From a bacterium (GTDB lineage: Archaea > Thermoproteota > Bathyarchaeia > 40CM-2-53-6), in contig JAJPJY010000153.1 in the NCBI GenBank assembly GCA_021323995.1, positions 1-38,491 on the forward strand: DNA of 38,491 nt, in the 5' to 3' direction. The position numbers and the translations under genes are program-made. Positions 1-8,104 of this stretch are shown piece after piece (positions within the stretch are counted from its first letter, which is position 1; each line of letters starts with the position of its first letter). The notes beneath the pieces are model-generated. The model ran no database searches, was not told the origin of the DNA, and was given only the letters and a program-made list of their open reading frames with translations.

Positions 1-62
1 GAGATTCACTTCCGTGTTCGAAATGGGTACGGGTCCTAGCTCCCAGCTATGGCCGCCAACCC
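1..62 (-). rRNA. 5S rRNA, 5' part (cut by window edge)
   Basis: Read on the minus strand, the segment starts with GGTTGGCGGCCATAGC and continues to CGAACACGGAAGTGAA, the conserved helix I start and loop B/C region of archaeal 5S rRNA. The 3' half lies outside the window. The first base is probably 60-62. A TATA-like TTAACTA lies about 30 bp upstream (around 86-94), so the gene may have its own promoter. No 16S or 23S sequence is visible. Confidence 0.85.
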
Positions 63-105
63 CAAGACCGGGCAGAGAAAACGGATAGTTAAGCCTTCCC
101 GGAAA

Positions 106-2052
106 CTAGTAGCTGAAAGCGTCGTTAGCCGGTGGATAACGGTACTCCGTCTTCCTCTTCCGAACAATTACGGCAAGAAGCAATAGAAAGATGACCACGC
201 CCACGGCTACCAGAAGGAAGAACGAGGTTCCGGCGACTTTGAGAGTTGTCAGATTTGGAACCCCGTTGACAGCCACAGTCGTCTGTCCTTGCCCACTAGT
301 GAAATCGGGCTTGGAAGCCCGAACAGTCACTACAGGATCTGAAGCCTGAAGAGGAGTGCTGAAAATCGCAGTATAGTTACCATTACCAGAATCGGTAACG
401 GAATAGAAGCTTCCCCCCGCAGTGGAGGAGAGCTGCAACGAGGCACCAGAGATCAGCAAGGTTCCATTGGTGACTCTAATCATGAGGGTAATTTCGCCAC
501 CAGGAGTGATAGAGGATGGTTTCGGGGACACCGTAACTGTGAGTGTCGGAAATGGATTCACAGTAATGCTCGTCTCATTCGTGGCACTGAGATATCCCGT
601 CATGCTGGCAGTGATTTGAATGACAATAAGCGTAGTTGAAGAGACCATGGGCGCTGTAAAGTTAGCTTGATAATTTCCAGCCCCTATCGAAACGGGTTGA
701 GACAAAGTCCCACCATTTAGCGATGTGAGAGTCAGATTCGCAGCTGATTGTGGTGAGGTATTGTTTCTAACGGTAATCGTGATCGTCGCGTTCTGTCCCG
801 GCTCAAGAGCGTTAGAGTTTGACGCAATGGTGTCGTAGAGTTTGGGCTCAATGGCGCCAAGGGCGTAGACTCTGTGGTCTTTTGATCCGAAGAATACCCG
901 ACCATTGGCGACAGCGGGCGATGATGAAACCTGCCCGCCGGTCAGGTACCTCCACAATACGGCGCCGGTAACCAGGTTCAACGCGTAGAGATAGCGATCA
1001 TTCGATCCAACATACAAAGAATTGGAACCTAAGGCTATGGCCGGAGAGGAAGTGACTGCTCCCCCCGTCGTTCGCGTCCAGATTTGAGCACCTGTCGTAG
1101 CATTCAGCGCATAGACTATTCTTCCGCCAGTACCAAAGTATACTACTCCGTTATTGATCGCTGGCGAGGTCGCGTTTGACCCGCCTGGAGTTGGGAAAGA
1201 CCAGATAAGTCCACCAGTTGTTTGGTTTAGCGCAATCACCGATGTACTATCCAAGCCTACGAATAATTTCCCATATGCGACCGCGGGAGTCGTAGAGACC
1301 GACGATGATACTCCCGTATTGTAGCTCCAGAGGGAGGCTCCAGAGGTTTCGTTTAGCGCGATAACAAATGCAGGATTGGGAACTCCGACCCCGATGAAGA
1401 CTCGGCCATCGCTGACAGAAGCTCCACCTTCGACATATTCGGACAGCACATCATATTTCCAAACCACCGAGCCGGTCTGAGCGTTGACAGCGATGACTTC
1501 TGAAAATCCGGCGCTTGGAGATTCGAACGTTCCGTAGAAAAGCATGCCATCGGCGATCACAGGCGATGATGTGACTGGGGTCAGATTGTCATTTGCTAGG
1601 CTCCAAATCACCGACCCTGTCTGCTCGTTGAGCGCGTAAACGTATCCATTTTTTGAGGCGACATACACAACCCCGTTGGCGATAGCAGGTGTCGCGAAGA
1701 CGTTTCCGCCCGTTGCGAAAGACCAGATGAGGGATCCAGTATACTCGTCTAGGGCATACAATGTACCGTCGTATGATGGTATGAAGACGTAGCCGTCTGT
1801 TATGATCGGCGATGGATAGACAATGTTGCCTGTTGTATAGCTCCACATGAGATTTGGTGAGGCTGGCCCGGAAGCCGGAGTGACTCCATCGCGGAGTTGG
1901 TCGTAATGGAACATGGTCCATGGATAATCTGTCTGACCTGAAGGACCGGAATTCAGAACTGCTGGGGGTCTGCTGTTCGACTGGTTTGGAATGACGGGTA
2001 GAACAGAGAGAGCCGATAGGGCGAGGAACAATAGTAAGAACAGTTTCCTCAA
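106..2052 (-). CDS. Exported PQQ-type beta-propeller protein with C-terminal membrane anchor
   Basis: 648 residues from a TTG start. Residues 1-25 form a signal peptide (RK followed by a Leu-rich segment). About residues 45-400 hold seven or eight repeats of the PQQ/quinoprotein propeller type (G-x-V-[FY]-[IV]-G-S..G-x-L-Y-A-L-x-x-x-T-G-x-x-[IL]-W). Two Ig-like beta domains follow (about 405-500 and 505-600), then a transmembrane helix near 613-635 and a basic tail (RKRK). The family includes both enzymes and structural outer-surface proteins. The calcium/PQQ active-site residues of alcohol dehydrogenases are not evident, so a surface binding or scaffold role is inferred. It is the first gene after 5S rRNA and transcribed in the same direction. 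Confidence 0.8.
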   Translation of the reverse strand: MRKLFLLLFLALSALSVLPVIPNQSNSRPPAVLNSGPSGQTDYPWTMFHYDQLRDGVTPASGPASPNLMWSYTTGNIVYPSPIITDGYVFIPSYDGTLYALDEYTGSLIWSFATGGNVFATPAIANGVVYVASKNGYVYALNEQTGSVIWSLANDNLTPVTSSPVIADGMLFYGTFESPSAGFSEVIAVNAQTGSVVWKYDVLSEYVEGGASVSDGRVFIGVGVPNPAFVIALNETSGASLWSYNTGVSSSVSTTPAVAYGKLFVGLDSTSVIALNQTTGGLIWSFPTPGGSNATSPAINNGVVYFGTGGRIVYALNATTGAQIWTRTTGGAVTSSPAIALGSNSLYVGSNDRYLYALNLVTGAVLWRYLTGGQVSSSPAVANGRVFFGSKDHRVYALGAIEPKLYDTIASNSNALEPGQNATITITVRNNTSPQSAANLTLTSLNGGTLSQPVSIGAGNYQANFTAPMVSSTTLIVIQITASMTGYLSATNETSITVNPFPTLTVTVSPKPSSITPGGEITLMIRVTNGTLLISGASLQLSSTAGGSFYSVTDSGNGNYTAIFSTPLQASDPVVTVRASKPDFTSGQGQTTVAVNGVPNLTTLKVAGTSFFLLVAVGVVIFLLLLAVIVRKRKTEYRYPPANDAFSY

Positions 2053-2221
2053 AAGTATCCCTAGTGGTTCGGAGTCATCATCACTGAGGGGCTAGTGGAA
2101 GCTCTCTAAGAAAAGAGGGATGTTACTCCGACGGGGAACCGTAAAGAATAGTGTGGAGCGAGGGATGTGCCGAAAACCAGATTAATCCATCCATGTTCGG
2201 AACTGTGCAAGGCGCAAACCC

Positions 2222-2500
2222 ATGATATTCGCTTTCCTAATCTTTTACAGGGTCCGACCCTTGACTGAGGCGGACAAGAAAAAGGCTGCAACCGGCTGGG
2301 AAGAATTCAAGAAGAAATTGCCCAAGGATGTTGCAATAGTATCCGAGTACGCGCACATCTGGGGCACTACATACAACGGCATGATCCTCGTGGAGTCCCG
2401 AGACCTCTCCGCCTTCCATGACTTTTGGCACAGATTCCGGGAAACGACTCGCTGGTATGTGCCAGAGACAAAGACCTACATCGCCCAGAAAGAAGAATAG
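2222..2500 (+). CDS. Small dimeric alpha/beta-barrel-like protein (DUF3303-like)
   Basis: 92 residues from ATG. The order is beta strand (FAFLIFYRVRP), a helix with an aromatic WEEF, a strand (DVAIVSEYAHIW), another strand (NGMILVES), a helix (FHDFWHRF) and a final strand. This resembles the short ferredoxin-like alpha/beta proteins of the DUF3303/Dabb type. No catalytic residues can be named. It stands alone between the propeller gene and tRNA-Trp, with a small inverted repeat 49 bp after its stop. The identity rests on fold pattern only. Confidence 0.6.
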   Translation: MIFAFLIFYRVRPLTEADKKKAATGWEEFKKKLPKDVAIVSEYAHIWGTTYNGMILVESRDLSAFHDFWHRFRETTRWYVPETKTYIAQKEE

Positions 2501-2548
2501 AATTCGTCCGCGTATCTGGGACTATGCCGGGTTTTTCTGCCACTCCGC

Positions 2549-2564
2549 CAGTATCTTTATACTG
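2549..2564. promoter_or_regulatory. 6-bp inverted repeat containing a TATA-like box upstream of tRNA-Trp
   Basis: CAGTAT-CTTT-ATACTG is a perfect inverted repeat with a 4-nt loop. Its centre (CTTTATAC, 2555-2562) reads as an archaeal TATA box and would place a transcription start near 2585, about 30 nt before the tRNA-Trp 5' end. It also lies 49 bp after the preceding stop codon, so a terminator role is an alternative. Confidence 0.45.
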
Positions 2565-2613
2565 ACAATTTCCGACCGTCGCCTCGGTGGGGCCCACCTT
2601 CGACAGTATCGGA

Positions 2614-2803
2614 GGGGCCGTAGTCTAGCCAGGCTCGTTCAAGCGGAACGGGTCCTAGAGAGGAATGACGACGGGCTCCAGAATATAGCGTCGGGTATGC
2701 CGATGCCCACATTTGGGCGGGATGAGGAAATTCGGGAGCGCGTGAGGATACCCGTAGACGACAGACTCGGCGGATGTCGTGGGTTCAAATCCCACCGGCC
2801 CCA
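2614..2803 (+). tRNA. tRNA-Trp (CCA) with three introns
   Basis: The acceptor stem is GGGGCCG (2614-2620) with CGGCCCC (2796-2802), discriminator A2803, and an encoded CCA at 2804-2806. The T arm is GTGGG-TTCAAAT-CCCAC (2779-2795). Exons are 2614-2630, 2661-2681, 2750-2757 and 2776-2803, giving a 74-nt mature tRNA. The D stem is GUC/GAC, the anticodon stem ACGGG/CCCGU, the loop CUCCAGA (anticodon CCA, 2678-2680) and the variable loop AGGUC. Intron 1 (2631-2660, D loop) has BHB bulges CCA and AGA around a CUAG/CUAG helix. Intron 2 (2682-2749, canonical 37/38) has a BHB with one mismatch. Intron 3 (2758-2775, variable loop 45/46) has bulges AGA and AUG around CCGU/GCGG. The mature cloverleaf closes completely, which supports all three excisions. 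Confidence 0.9.
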
Positions 2804-2871
2804 CCATTGAAAATGGCCGGCCGTCAACTCACGGAGGGTGTGAACTTCTCGCGTCTCCAGCTAACACGCGT

Positions 2872-3078
2872 TCAGTGGCCAAGGGCCTTGAGTGACTTGT
2901 CCATCTCGTTGAGGCTCCTCTCATGATCTACCATCACCTGAAGGATCATAGCAGTCTCTACTAGCGAGAAGCCGAATTCACGAGATTCCTTTACAGGCAA
3001 CGATTCGAACTTTTTCAGGAGATCCAGACCAGCCTCCTTGTCACATGCCTTTTGGGGACTGACAAATTTCCCGAACAT
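2872..3078 (-). CDS. Small hypothetical helical protein
   Basis: 68 residues from an ATG at 3078, ending in HERSLNEMDKSLKALGH. It is rich in charged residues and appears mostly helical. The open frame continues upstream to 3276, but those extra residues overlap the divergent thioesterase start and look non-coding. No family is recognised. The call is uncertain because the only support is composition and an open frame. Confidence 0.35.
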   Translation of the reverse strand: MFGKFVSPQKACDKEAGLDLLKKFESLPVKESREFGFSLVETAMILQVMVDHERSLNEMDKSLKALGH

Positions 3079-3266
3079 TTCAATAAGGCTCAAGAAGAAA
3101 TCAACGACAAGAACGCAAAGAGCATGATATGGGTCTGAGTGGAGTGCGAAAACGACGAGGTCATGCTTGAGAAGGCAAAGCAGTAAATAGAAATTAGTCC
3201 CTTTGCGCTCGTTTTTTTCGCATTGGCGAAAGCTAAAGTTCGAGACTCTACGGCTTCTCTCCGTAC

Positions 3267-3746
3267 ATGAGACCATCGAAGACTATCGGGGAATCGAAGA
3301 CGATAATTTCAACCCAGATGCTTCCAAGTGATGCTAATCCTATGGGCAATGTTCACGGAGGCACAATCCTCAAGCAGGTTGATGTTGCAGCAGGAGTCAC
3401 CGCTCTCCGACATGCGCGGATGAACACTGTGACCGCTAGCATAGACCGTATGGACTTCTATAACCCGGTCTTCGTCGGAAACCTTCTCACCCTCAAGGCC
3501 TCGGTCAACTACTGCGGTAAGACATCAATGGAGGTGGGAGTGAGAATCGAAGCTGAGGACCTAAAGACCGGTAAGGTCACGCACACCGGTTCTTGTTATC
3601 TCACCTATGTCGCGCTTGACGATGCGGGACGGCCTACCGAAGTCCCCGACGTTATTCCAGAGACTCGGGAAGAGAAGAGCCGATGGGAAGCAGGACGGAA
3701 GCGAAGGGACGAGCGCTTGCGGCTTATTGACAATAAACACGAATGA
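3267..3746 (+). CDS. Acyl-CoA thioesterase, hotdog fold (BACH/YciA-like)
   Basis: 159 residues from ATG. Hydrolyses acyl-CoA to free acid and CoA in the cytosol. The hotdog motif N-P-M-G-N-V-H-G-G-T-I-L (about residues 25-36) is the family signature, with the conserved Asn and the helix-start His-Gly-Gly. It is followed by strands ending V-T-A-S-I-D-R-M-D-F-Y-N-P-V, typical of BACH/YciA-type enzymes. Length fits a single hotdog domain. A weak TATA-like GCTAAAG about 35 bp upstream suggests a short leader. It opens the CoA-ester gene cluster running to 11143 and could release CoA from dead-end intermediates, as PaaI does in phenylacetate pathways. Confidence 0.85.
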   Translation: MRPSKTIGESKTIISTQMLPSDANPMGNVHGGTILKQVDVAAGVTALRHARMNTVTASIDRMDFYNPVFVGNLLTLKASVNYCGKTSMEVGVRIEAEDLKTGKVTHTGSCYLTYVALDDAGRPTEVPDVIPETREEKSRWEAGRKRRDERLRLIDNKHE

Positions 3747-3941
3747 GCATCTTCGTATCGAGGAAGCTTTGGAGGACGGCGATTCATTCGAAAAAACGGC
3801 TCGGTAGAAGTACAGTATTAAGAGTCACGGAAATGCCTTCCCGCGGGTGAAACAAGTGCCCCTACAAGCTCATCTCCCAAGACAAGACCTGTCTACTTGT
3901 CCATATGAGTGGGGGCTTCGGAGTCTCTACAAGGGAAGAGA

Positions 3942-4829
3942 ATGAAGGTCGCAGTCGTAGGATTCGGAATGATGGGTCGACAGATCGCCCAAGTCTTCGC
4001 CCAGCACGGACATGAAGTAGCCGTCACGGACGAGAGCAAACAGGCTCTAACAACCGGCATCGACGAAATATCGAACGGACCCTTTGGAATCAGGTCAGCA
4101 ATTGCGAAGGGCAAACTGACCGCAGAAGAGGGAGCCCGGGCACTTCAACTCATCAAAGTAGCTCCCACCATCGAGGAAGCATGCCTAGATTCAGATCTAG
4201 TGATAGAGGCCGTTTTCGAGAACTTTCTGCTAAAACAGAAAGTCTTGCACATGATAGACTCCATTAGTCCCAGGACTGCGCTGCTGGGGTCCAACACCTC
4301 TACACTTGGAATTTCGAAAATAGCCTTAGGGGTTGACAGGAAGGAACGAGTAGTGGGAATGCATTTCTTCAACCCTGCACAAGTTACGAAGCTAGTCGAG
4401 ATAGTCAAAGGAGAACAGACCTCCCAAGACTCGGTGGAGCAAGCTTCCAGAATTGTTCAGATGATAGGCAAGACCCCAATCACAGTTCTGGACGAACCTG
4501 GGTTCGTGGCTAACCGGCTCGGCCTCACACTCTACGTCGAGGCATCTCGGCTCTTCGAAGAGGGAGTCGCTACCATAAGGGACATCGATCTAGCAATGAA
4601 ACTGGGATACGGTCATTCAATGGGACCCTTCGAAGTCGCGGACATAGTAGGACTCGACACGAGACTCCGTAATCTGGAAGCGCTCCATCAACAGACCGGC
4701 GACGAGAAATGGATCCCGCCAAAGACCCTTAGAGAAATGGTGAACAACGGCTATCTCGGAGACCCGTCCCGAAGAGCCGGAAGCAAAGGCGGCTACTACG
4801 AGTACGCTAAATCGATTCGGCCGAACTAG
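3942..4829 (+). CDS. 3-hydroxyacyl-CoA dehydrogenase
   Basis: 295 residues from ATG 3942. A GTG at 3909 in frame would add 11 residues but the Rossmann strand MKVAVVGFGMMG starts exactly at the ATG. Oxidises (S)-3-hydroxyacyl-CoA to 3-ketoacyl-CoA with NAD+. Visible motifs are GxGxxG (GFGMMG), an acidic residue after the second strand (VTDESK), SNTSTLGIS, and the catalytic His in GMHFFNP, with the C-terminal helical domain (GFVANRLGL, DLAMKLGYGHSMGPFEVAD). Length is standard for monofunctional enzymes. It precedes two crotonase genes, forming beta-oxidation-type steps. Confidence 0.92.
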   Translation: MKVAVVGFGMMGRQIAQVFAQHGHEVAVTDESKQALTTGIDEISNGPFGIRSAIAKGKLTAEEGARALQLIKVAPTIEEACLDSDLVIEAVFENFLLKQKVLHMIDSISPRTALLGSNTSTLGISKIALGVDRKERVVGMHFFNPAQVTKLVEIVKGEQTSQDSVEQASRIVQMIGKTPITVLDEPGFVANRLGLTLYVEASRLFEEGVATIRDIDLAMKLGYGHSMGPFEVADIVGLDTRLRNLEALHQQTGDEKWIPPKTLREMVNNGYLGDPSRRAGSKGGYYEYAKSIRPN

Positions 4830-5052
4830 AAGATCTCCGCAAGATTTTTGTCCGGAAAATCTGGACATACAACAGATCCTGCTCGCTTTCCTTCGGGTTC
4901 CCTCTCGTTTCCGGTTACTCAGAATAGAGCATCAACCTTTGAAAATGCGCCAGAACTTCGAATCAAGCCCAAATCCGGATTATCTGACGTTGAACCCTCC
5001 TTCCTGGCGGGCCTTCCCTTCATAGGAAGAGAGGAATCCGGCCGCCGAACTC

Positions 5053-5059
5053 TTTTAAC
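5053..5059 (+). promoter_or_regulatory. TATA-like box before the enoyl-CoA hydratase pair
   Basis: TTTTAAC lies about 39 bp upstream of the TTG start at 5095 and would give a transcription start near 5082 with a leader of about 13 nt. The 265-bp gap before it (4830-5094) otherwise shows no convincing gene. Confidence 0.4.
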
Positions 5060-5094
5060 ACATGAACAAATGGCCGCTCAATTGAGTCGCGGCT

Positions 5095-5868
5095 TTGACC
5101 TACAATAACATCCTTGTGGAGGCCCACCCTCCTCTCGGAATTATCCGTCTCAACCGGCCTAAGGTCCTCAACGCACTGAACTTCGAACTCCTCCGCGAAG
5201 TCGTCGACGCACTAGAGGCCTTTGACAACGACGAGAGGATCCGAGTCAACATTCTGACAGGCAGCGACGACGCGTTCTCCGCGGGAGCAGACATCAAGGA
5301 ACTCTCTGAAGCTACACCTGTCGATCTCATCAACGAGAACAAGTTCGCTCTCTGGGATCGTCTGAAGAAGATCGCCAAACCGATCATTGGAGCAGTCAGC
5401 GGCCATACGCTCGGTGGAGGCTGTGAACTCGCTATGAACTGCGACATAATCATCGCCTCAGAGACGGCGAGGTTTGGACAACCAGAAATCAACATAGGAA
5501 TAATGCCAGGCGCAGGAGGAACGCAGCGACTGACAAGAACAATAGGAAAGTTCCGTGCGATGGAGATGATCCTAACCGGCCAGCCGATCACGGCCAGGGA
5601 GGCTGAGAAGCATGGACTCGTCAACAGGGTAGTCCCAGTAGAAGCTTACTTCGAAGAGGCTAGAAAGCTAGCACTACAAATCGCCCAAAAAGCCCCAGTC
5701 GCCGTCCGACTGGCCAAGGAAGCGGTCCTGAAATCATTCGACACACCCCTCGACGAAGGACTTCAATTCGAACGGAGAAACTTCTACCTACTATTCTCAA
5801 CCGAAGACATGAAAGAAGGAATGAAAGCCTTTACAGAAAAGCGACCCGCCAATTTCAAGGGACGATAG
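5095..5868 (+). CDS. Enoyl-CoA hydratase (crotonase family)
   Basis: 257 residues from TTG 5095. Adds water to trans-2-enoyl-CoA. Both catalytic glutamates are present: E111 in GGGCE and E131 in FGQPEI, corresponding to the Glu pair of rat mitochondrial enoyl-CoA hydratase. The oxyanion-hole segments (FSAGADIKEL and HTLGGGC) and PGAGGTQRL are intact. Length is standard. The next crotonase gene starts one base after its stop, so the two are co-transcribed. In an epoxide-type CoA pathway it would fill the PaaF role; in ordinary beta-oxidation the step after acyl-CoA dehydrogenation. Confidence 0.93.
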   Translation: MTYNNILVEAHPPLGIIRLNRPKVLNALNFELLREVVDALEAFDNDERIRVNILTGSDDAFSAGADIKELSEATPVDLINENKFALWDRLKKIAKPIIGAVSGHTLGGGCELAMNCDIIIASETARFGQPEINIGIMPGAGGTQRLTRTIGKFRAMEMILTGQPITAREAEKHGLVNRVVPVEAYFEEARKLALQIAQKAPVAVRLAKEAVLKSFDTPLDEGLQFERRNFYLLFSTEDMKEGMKAFTEKRPANFKGR

Positions 5869-5869
5869 A

Positions 5870-6664
5870 ATGGGCTACGATACCATCATCGTAGAGAAGA
5901 AAAACCAGATCACAAGGATCACACTCAACCGACCACAAGCCCTCAACGCCCTCAATGATCAGATGGGAGAAGAATTGTACGCGGCACTAAAGCAAGCGGA
6001 GAAAGACCCGGAGACCCGATGCCTCATCATCACTGGAGCCGGACGAGCATTCAGCTCTGGAGAAGACGTCTCGGGGCTGAAAGAGAGATACGCTGGAGGA
6101 TCACATCCCCCTCTAGGAGACCATCTCCGAAAGAAGTACCATCCGATCATCATCCGCATCCGCACCATGGAGAAGCCCATCATCGCAAGAGTCAATGGAA
6201 TCGCCGCAGGCAGCGGGGCGAGCATCGCCCTCGCCTGCGACATCCGAATTGCCTCCGAGGAGGCAGGCTTCAAACAAGCCTTCGTCGGAGTAGGCTTAGT
6301 ACCAGACTCCGGCAGTAGTTACTTCCTCACAAGGGCAATCGGTCCGGGACGAGCCCTAGAACTCATCATGACTGGAAGAACGGTTTCAGCCAAGGAGGCC
6401 GAAACACTCGGACTCGTTAACAAGACCGTACCACCGGCAGACCTTGACAAGACAGTGGACGAACTTGCGGCTAAACTTGCAACCGGTCCTACGAGAGCCC
6501 TAGGGCTTTCGAAGAGAGTCGTCAACCAAGCGGGCAGACTCGAACTCTCTGAGGCGCTTGAATACGAGGCCCAAAACCAAGACATTGCCGGCAAGACGAA
6601 GGATCATCTCGAAGCGGTGAGCGCCTTCTTAGAGAAACGACAGCCCAAATTCTCAGGCAGTTGA
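5870..6664 (+). CDS. Crotonase-family isomerase, PaaG-like
   Basis: 264 residues from ATG, one base after the preceding stop. It is a crotonase paralogue, but both hydratase glutamates are missing: the first site reads GSGAS (about 114-118) and the second KQAF (135-138). Instead it has an aspartate in GLVPDSG (D146), as in PaaG (1,2-epoxyphenylacetyl-CoA isomerase) and related enoyl-CoA isomerases. The neighbouring QAFVGVGLVPDSGSSYFL segment matches the PaaG pattern closely. PaaG turns a ring epoxide into an oxepin. Here it lies 61 bp before a diiron oxygenase-like gene, which supports an epoxide-isomerase role, though other isomerases of this family are possible. Confidence 0.75.
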   Translation: MGYDTIIVEKKNQITRITLNRPQALNALNDQMGEELYAALKQAEKDPETRCLIITGAGRAFSSGEDVSGLKERYAGGSHPPLGDHLRKKYHPIIIRIRTMEKPIIARVNGIAAGSGASIALACDIRIASEEAGFKQAFVGVGLVPDSGSSYFLTRAIGPGRALELIMTGRTVSAKEAETLGLVNKTVPPADLDKTVDELAAKLATGPTRALGLSKRVVNQAGRLELSEALEYEAQNQDIAGKTKDHLEAVSAFLEKRQPKFSGS

Positions 6665-6725
6665 CTACCGGATCCAAACTCACATGTTTAAGTAAAATTG
6701 AAAAAGTTCGCAGGCAGAACACTCA

Positions 6726-7724
6726 ATGCCTAAGCCGCCGAAGAACAAGACTCCAGAACTGAACATCTTTCCAGGAAACTGGACGATCAAGAACGAGCAG
6801 ATGTTCAAGGCATTCGATCTCTCGTTCGCGCAACACTGGAACCCGGCAAGCTTTCCATGGGACCAGTTGGACGCAAAGAACTTTGATCCGAAGGAGCGCA
6901 TCGCACAAGCATACTGGATGTCCAAACTTGCACTCTTCGAAAAATCGGGGATAGGAGCATTCGGCTTCGGAATGGTCAGAGCAGCAGAGTTGAACCTCGA
7001 AGATCCGACCAAAAAAATGCTCGCATCCATCACATACGATGAGTGCCGTCACGACGAGGTCTGTAGGCGAGCCTGCAACAAACTATGTCCGAACTGGCCC
7101 TATGGGTACAAGCCCCAATCAGATTTTGAACAAAAAGCACTGAGAAACATCGAGGCCCTCTATGAGGAGGGCAGACGATACTGGGAAGGGTTCAAAGGCG
7201 CCTGGGATTATCTAACTCCAGAACTGTTGTTCGCAGGATTCTTCTTCGCGGAGATAGGGGCCGAGACTATCTTCAACGCAATGCGTCAGACCAGCAAGCT
7301 CGAAATCTACCGGCAGTCGTTCCAGAACATTACCCGAGACGAGACACGTCACCTGGTTGCGACAATGGCCCTTCTGCGAGCAATGGCTCAGGAGTTCACT
7401 GAAGAGCAGAAGCTGACAGTGACTCGGCAGATGAAGCAGGGATTCATCTTTCTCTCACCGCTCCTCTACCAACACCAAGCAACTTTCTGGCACCTGCCCT
7501 CGGACTTTGACCAGGTGGACCAAGAGGTCGAGGAGATCGCGAGAAACGCGGGGCTCGGCGTCTTGACCATGGAAGAAAAGGTAAGGTACTGGAGGCAAGC
7601 GATTGAAAAGAAGAGAGGAGAGATCGAGAGCATGGGGGTCAAGGTCCCAGCGATTCCTGAACTTGGCGTCGAGGGGGTGGAAGTACAGGTTAAGAAGAAC
7701 GAGACCATCGCGACTAGCTTCTAG
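6726..7724 (+). CDS. Ferritin-like diiron oxygenase-type protein (PaaA/BoxB/R2 superfamily)
   Basis: 332 residues from ATG. It carries a complete carboxylate-bridged diiron set: E72 (LALFEKSG), E106 and H109 (DECRHDE), E176 or E180 (FFAEIGAE), and E206 and H209 (DETRH), i.e. the (E, ExxH) pair repeated twice. This is seen in ribonucleotide reductase R2, BoxB, PaaA and bacterial multicomponent hydroxylases. The C-terminus (IESMGVKVP) recalls PaaA/BoxB tails. A TATA-like TTTAAGT at 6687-6693 gives a short leader. An EthD gene follows 9 nt after its stop. No reductase or second subunit is in the window, so the substrate is unknown; oxidation of a CoA ester is inferred from neighbours. Confidence 0.78.
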   Translation: MPKPPKNKTPELNIFPGNWTIKNEQMFKAFDLSFAQHWNPASFPWDQLDAKNFDPKERIAQAYWMSKLALFEKSGIGAFGFGMVRAAELNLEDPTKKMLASITYDECRHDEVCRRACNKLCPNWPYGYKPQSDFEQKALRNIEALYEEGRRYWEGFKGAWDYLTPELLFAGFFFAEIGAETIFNAMRQTSKLEIYRQSFQNITRDETRHLVATMALLRAMAQEFTEEQKLTVTRQMKQGFIFLSPLLYQHQATFWHLPSDFDQVDQEVEEIARNAGLGVLTMEEKVRYWRQAIEKKRGEIESMGVKVPAIPELGVEGVEVQVKKNETIATSF

Positions 7725-7733
7725 GAGATCAAT

Positions 7734-8045
7734 ATGACTGCCAAGATCATAGTTCTATTTGGCAAGCCAACTGATCCCGAGCTGTTCGACAAACAATACT
7801 GGGAGGATCACGTTCCGATCGCGAAGAGCATGCCAGGTCTTCGAAAGTATACGGTGCACAAGGTTGCAGGCGCGCCACGGGGCGAACCGGCGTACTACCA
7901 AGTCGTGGAACTCGAGTTTGACAATATGGACAGTCTGAAGAACGCGATAGCGTCTCAAGCTGGCAAGGATTCGGGTCGGCACGGCTTCAAGATCGCCACC
8001 GGCGGAATGACATTCCTCTACACGGAATCAAAGGAAGCAATCTAG
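7734..8045 (+). CDS. EthD-family protein
   Basis: 103 residues from ATG, 9 nt after the diiron gene. It shows the EthD pattern: a first strand (KIIVLFGKP), then D-x-x-Y-W-x-D-H-V-P-I-A-K-x-M-P-G-L-R-x-Y, and a C-terminal strand. EthD proteins are small dimeric ferredoxin-like barrels found next to ring- or ether-attacking oxygenases, where they are needed for activity or act on unstable products. Tight spacing suggests it works with the diiron protein. Confidence 0.85.
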   Translation: MTAKIIVLFGKPTDPELFDKQYWEDHVPIAKSMPGLRKYTVHKVAGAPRGEPAYYQVVELEFDNMDSLKNAIASQAGKDSGRHGFKIATGGMTFLYTESKEAI

Positions 8046-8104
8046 TCAACCACCAAGCAACATTCTTCTAAGGCAAGAAACCCTAGACCTATGGAATCCT
8101 GTAA

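Noticed and set aside
2682-2749. Box C/D guide RNA in the tRNA-Trp anticodon intron, as in some euryarchaea
   Set aside because: Only a partial C-like GAUGAG is present and no CUGA D box is found.
2418-2810. Plus-strand open frame of 130 codons
   Set aside because: It runs through the tRNA-Trp gene and its introns; composition is not protein-like.
4848-5108. 86-codon plus-strand frame before the hydratase
   Set aside because: Overlaps the hydratase start and the TATA box; no natural composition or motif.
6726-7724. Direct assignment of the diiron protein as PaaA or BoxB
   Set aside because: The diiron ligands agree but overall similarity cannot be shown by eye and the partner subunits are missing; kept at superfamily level.
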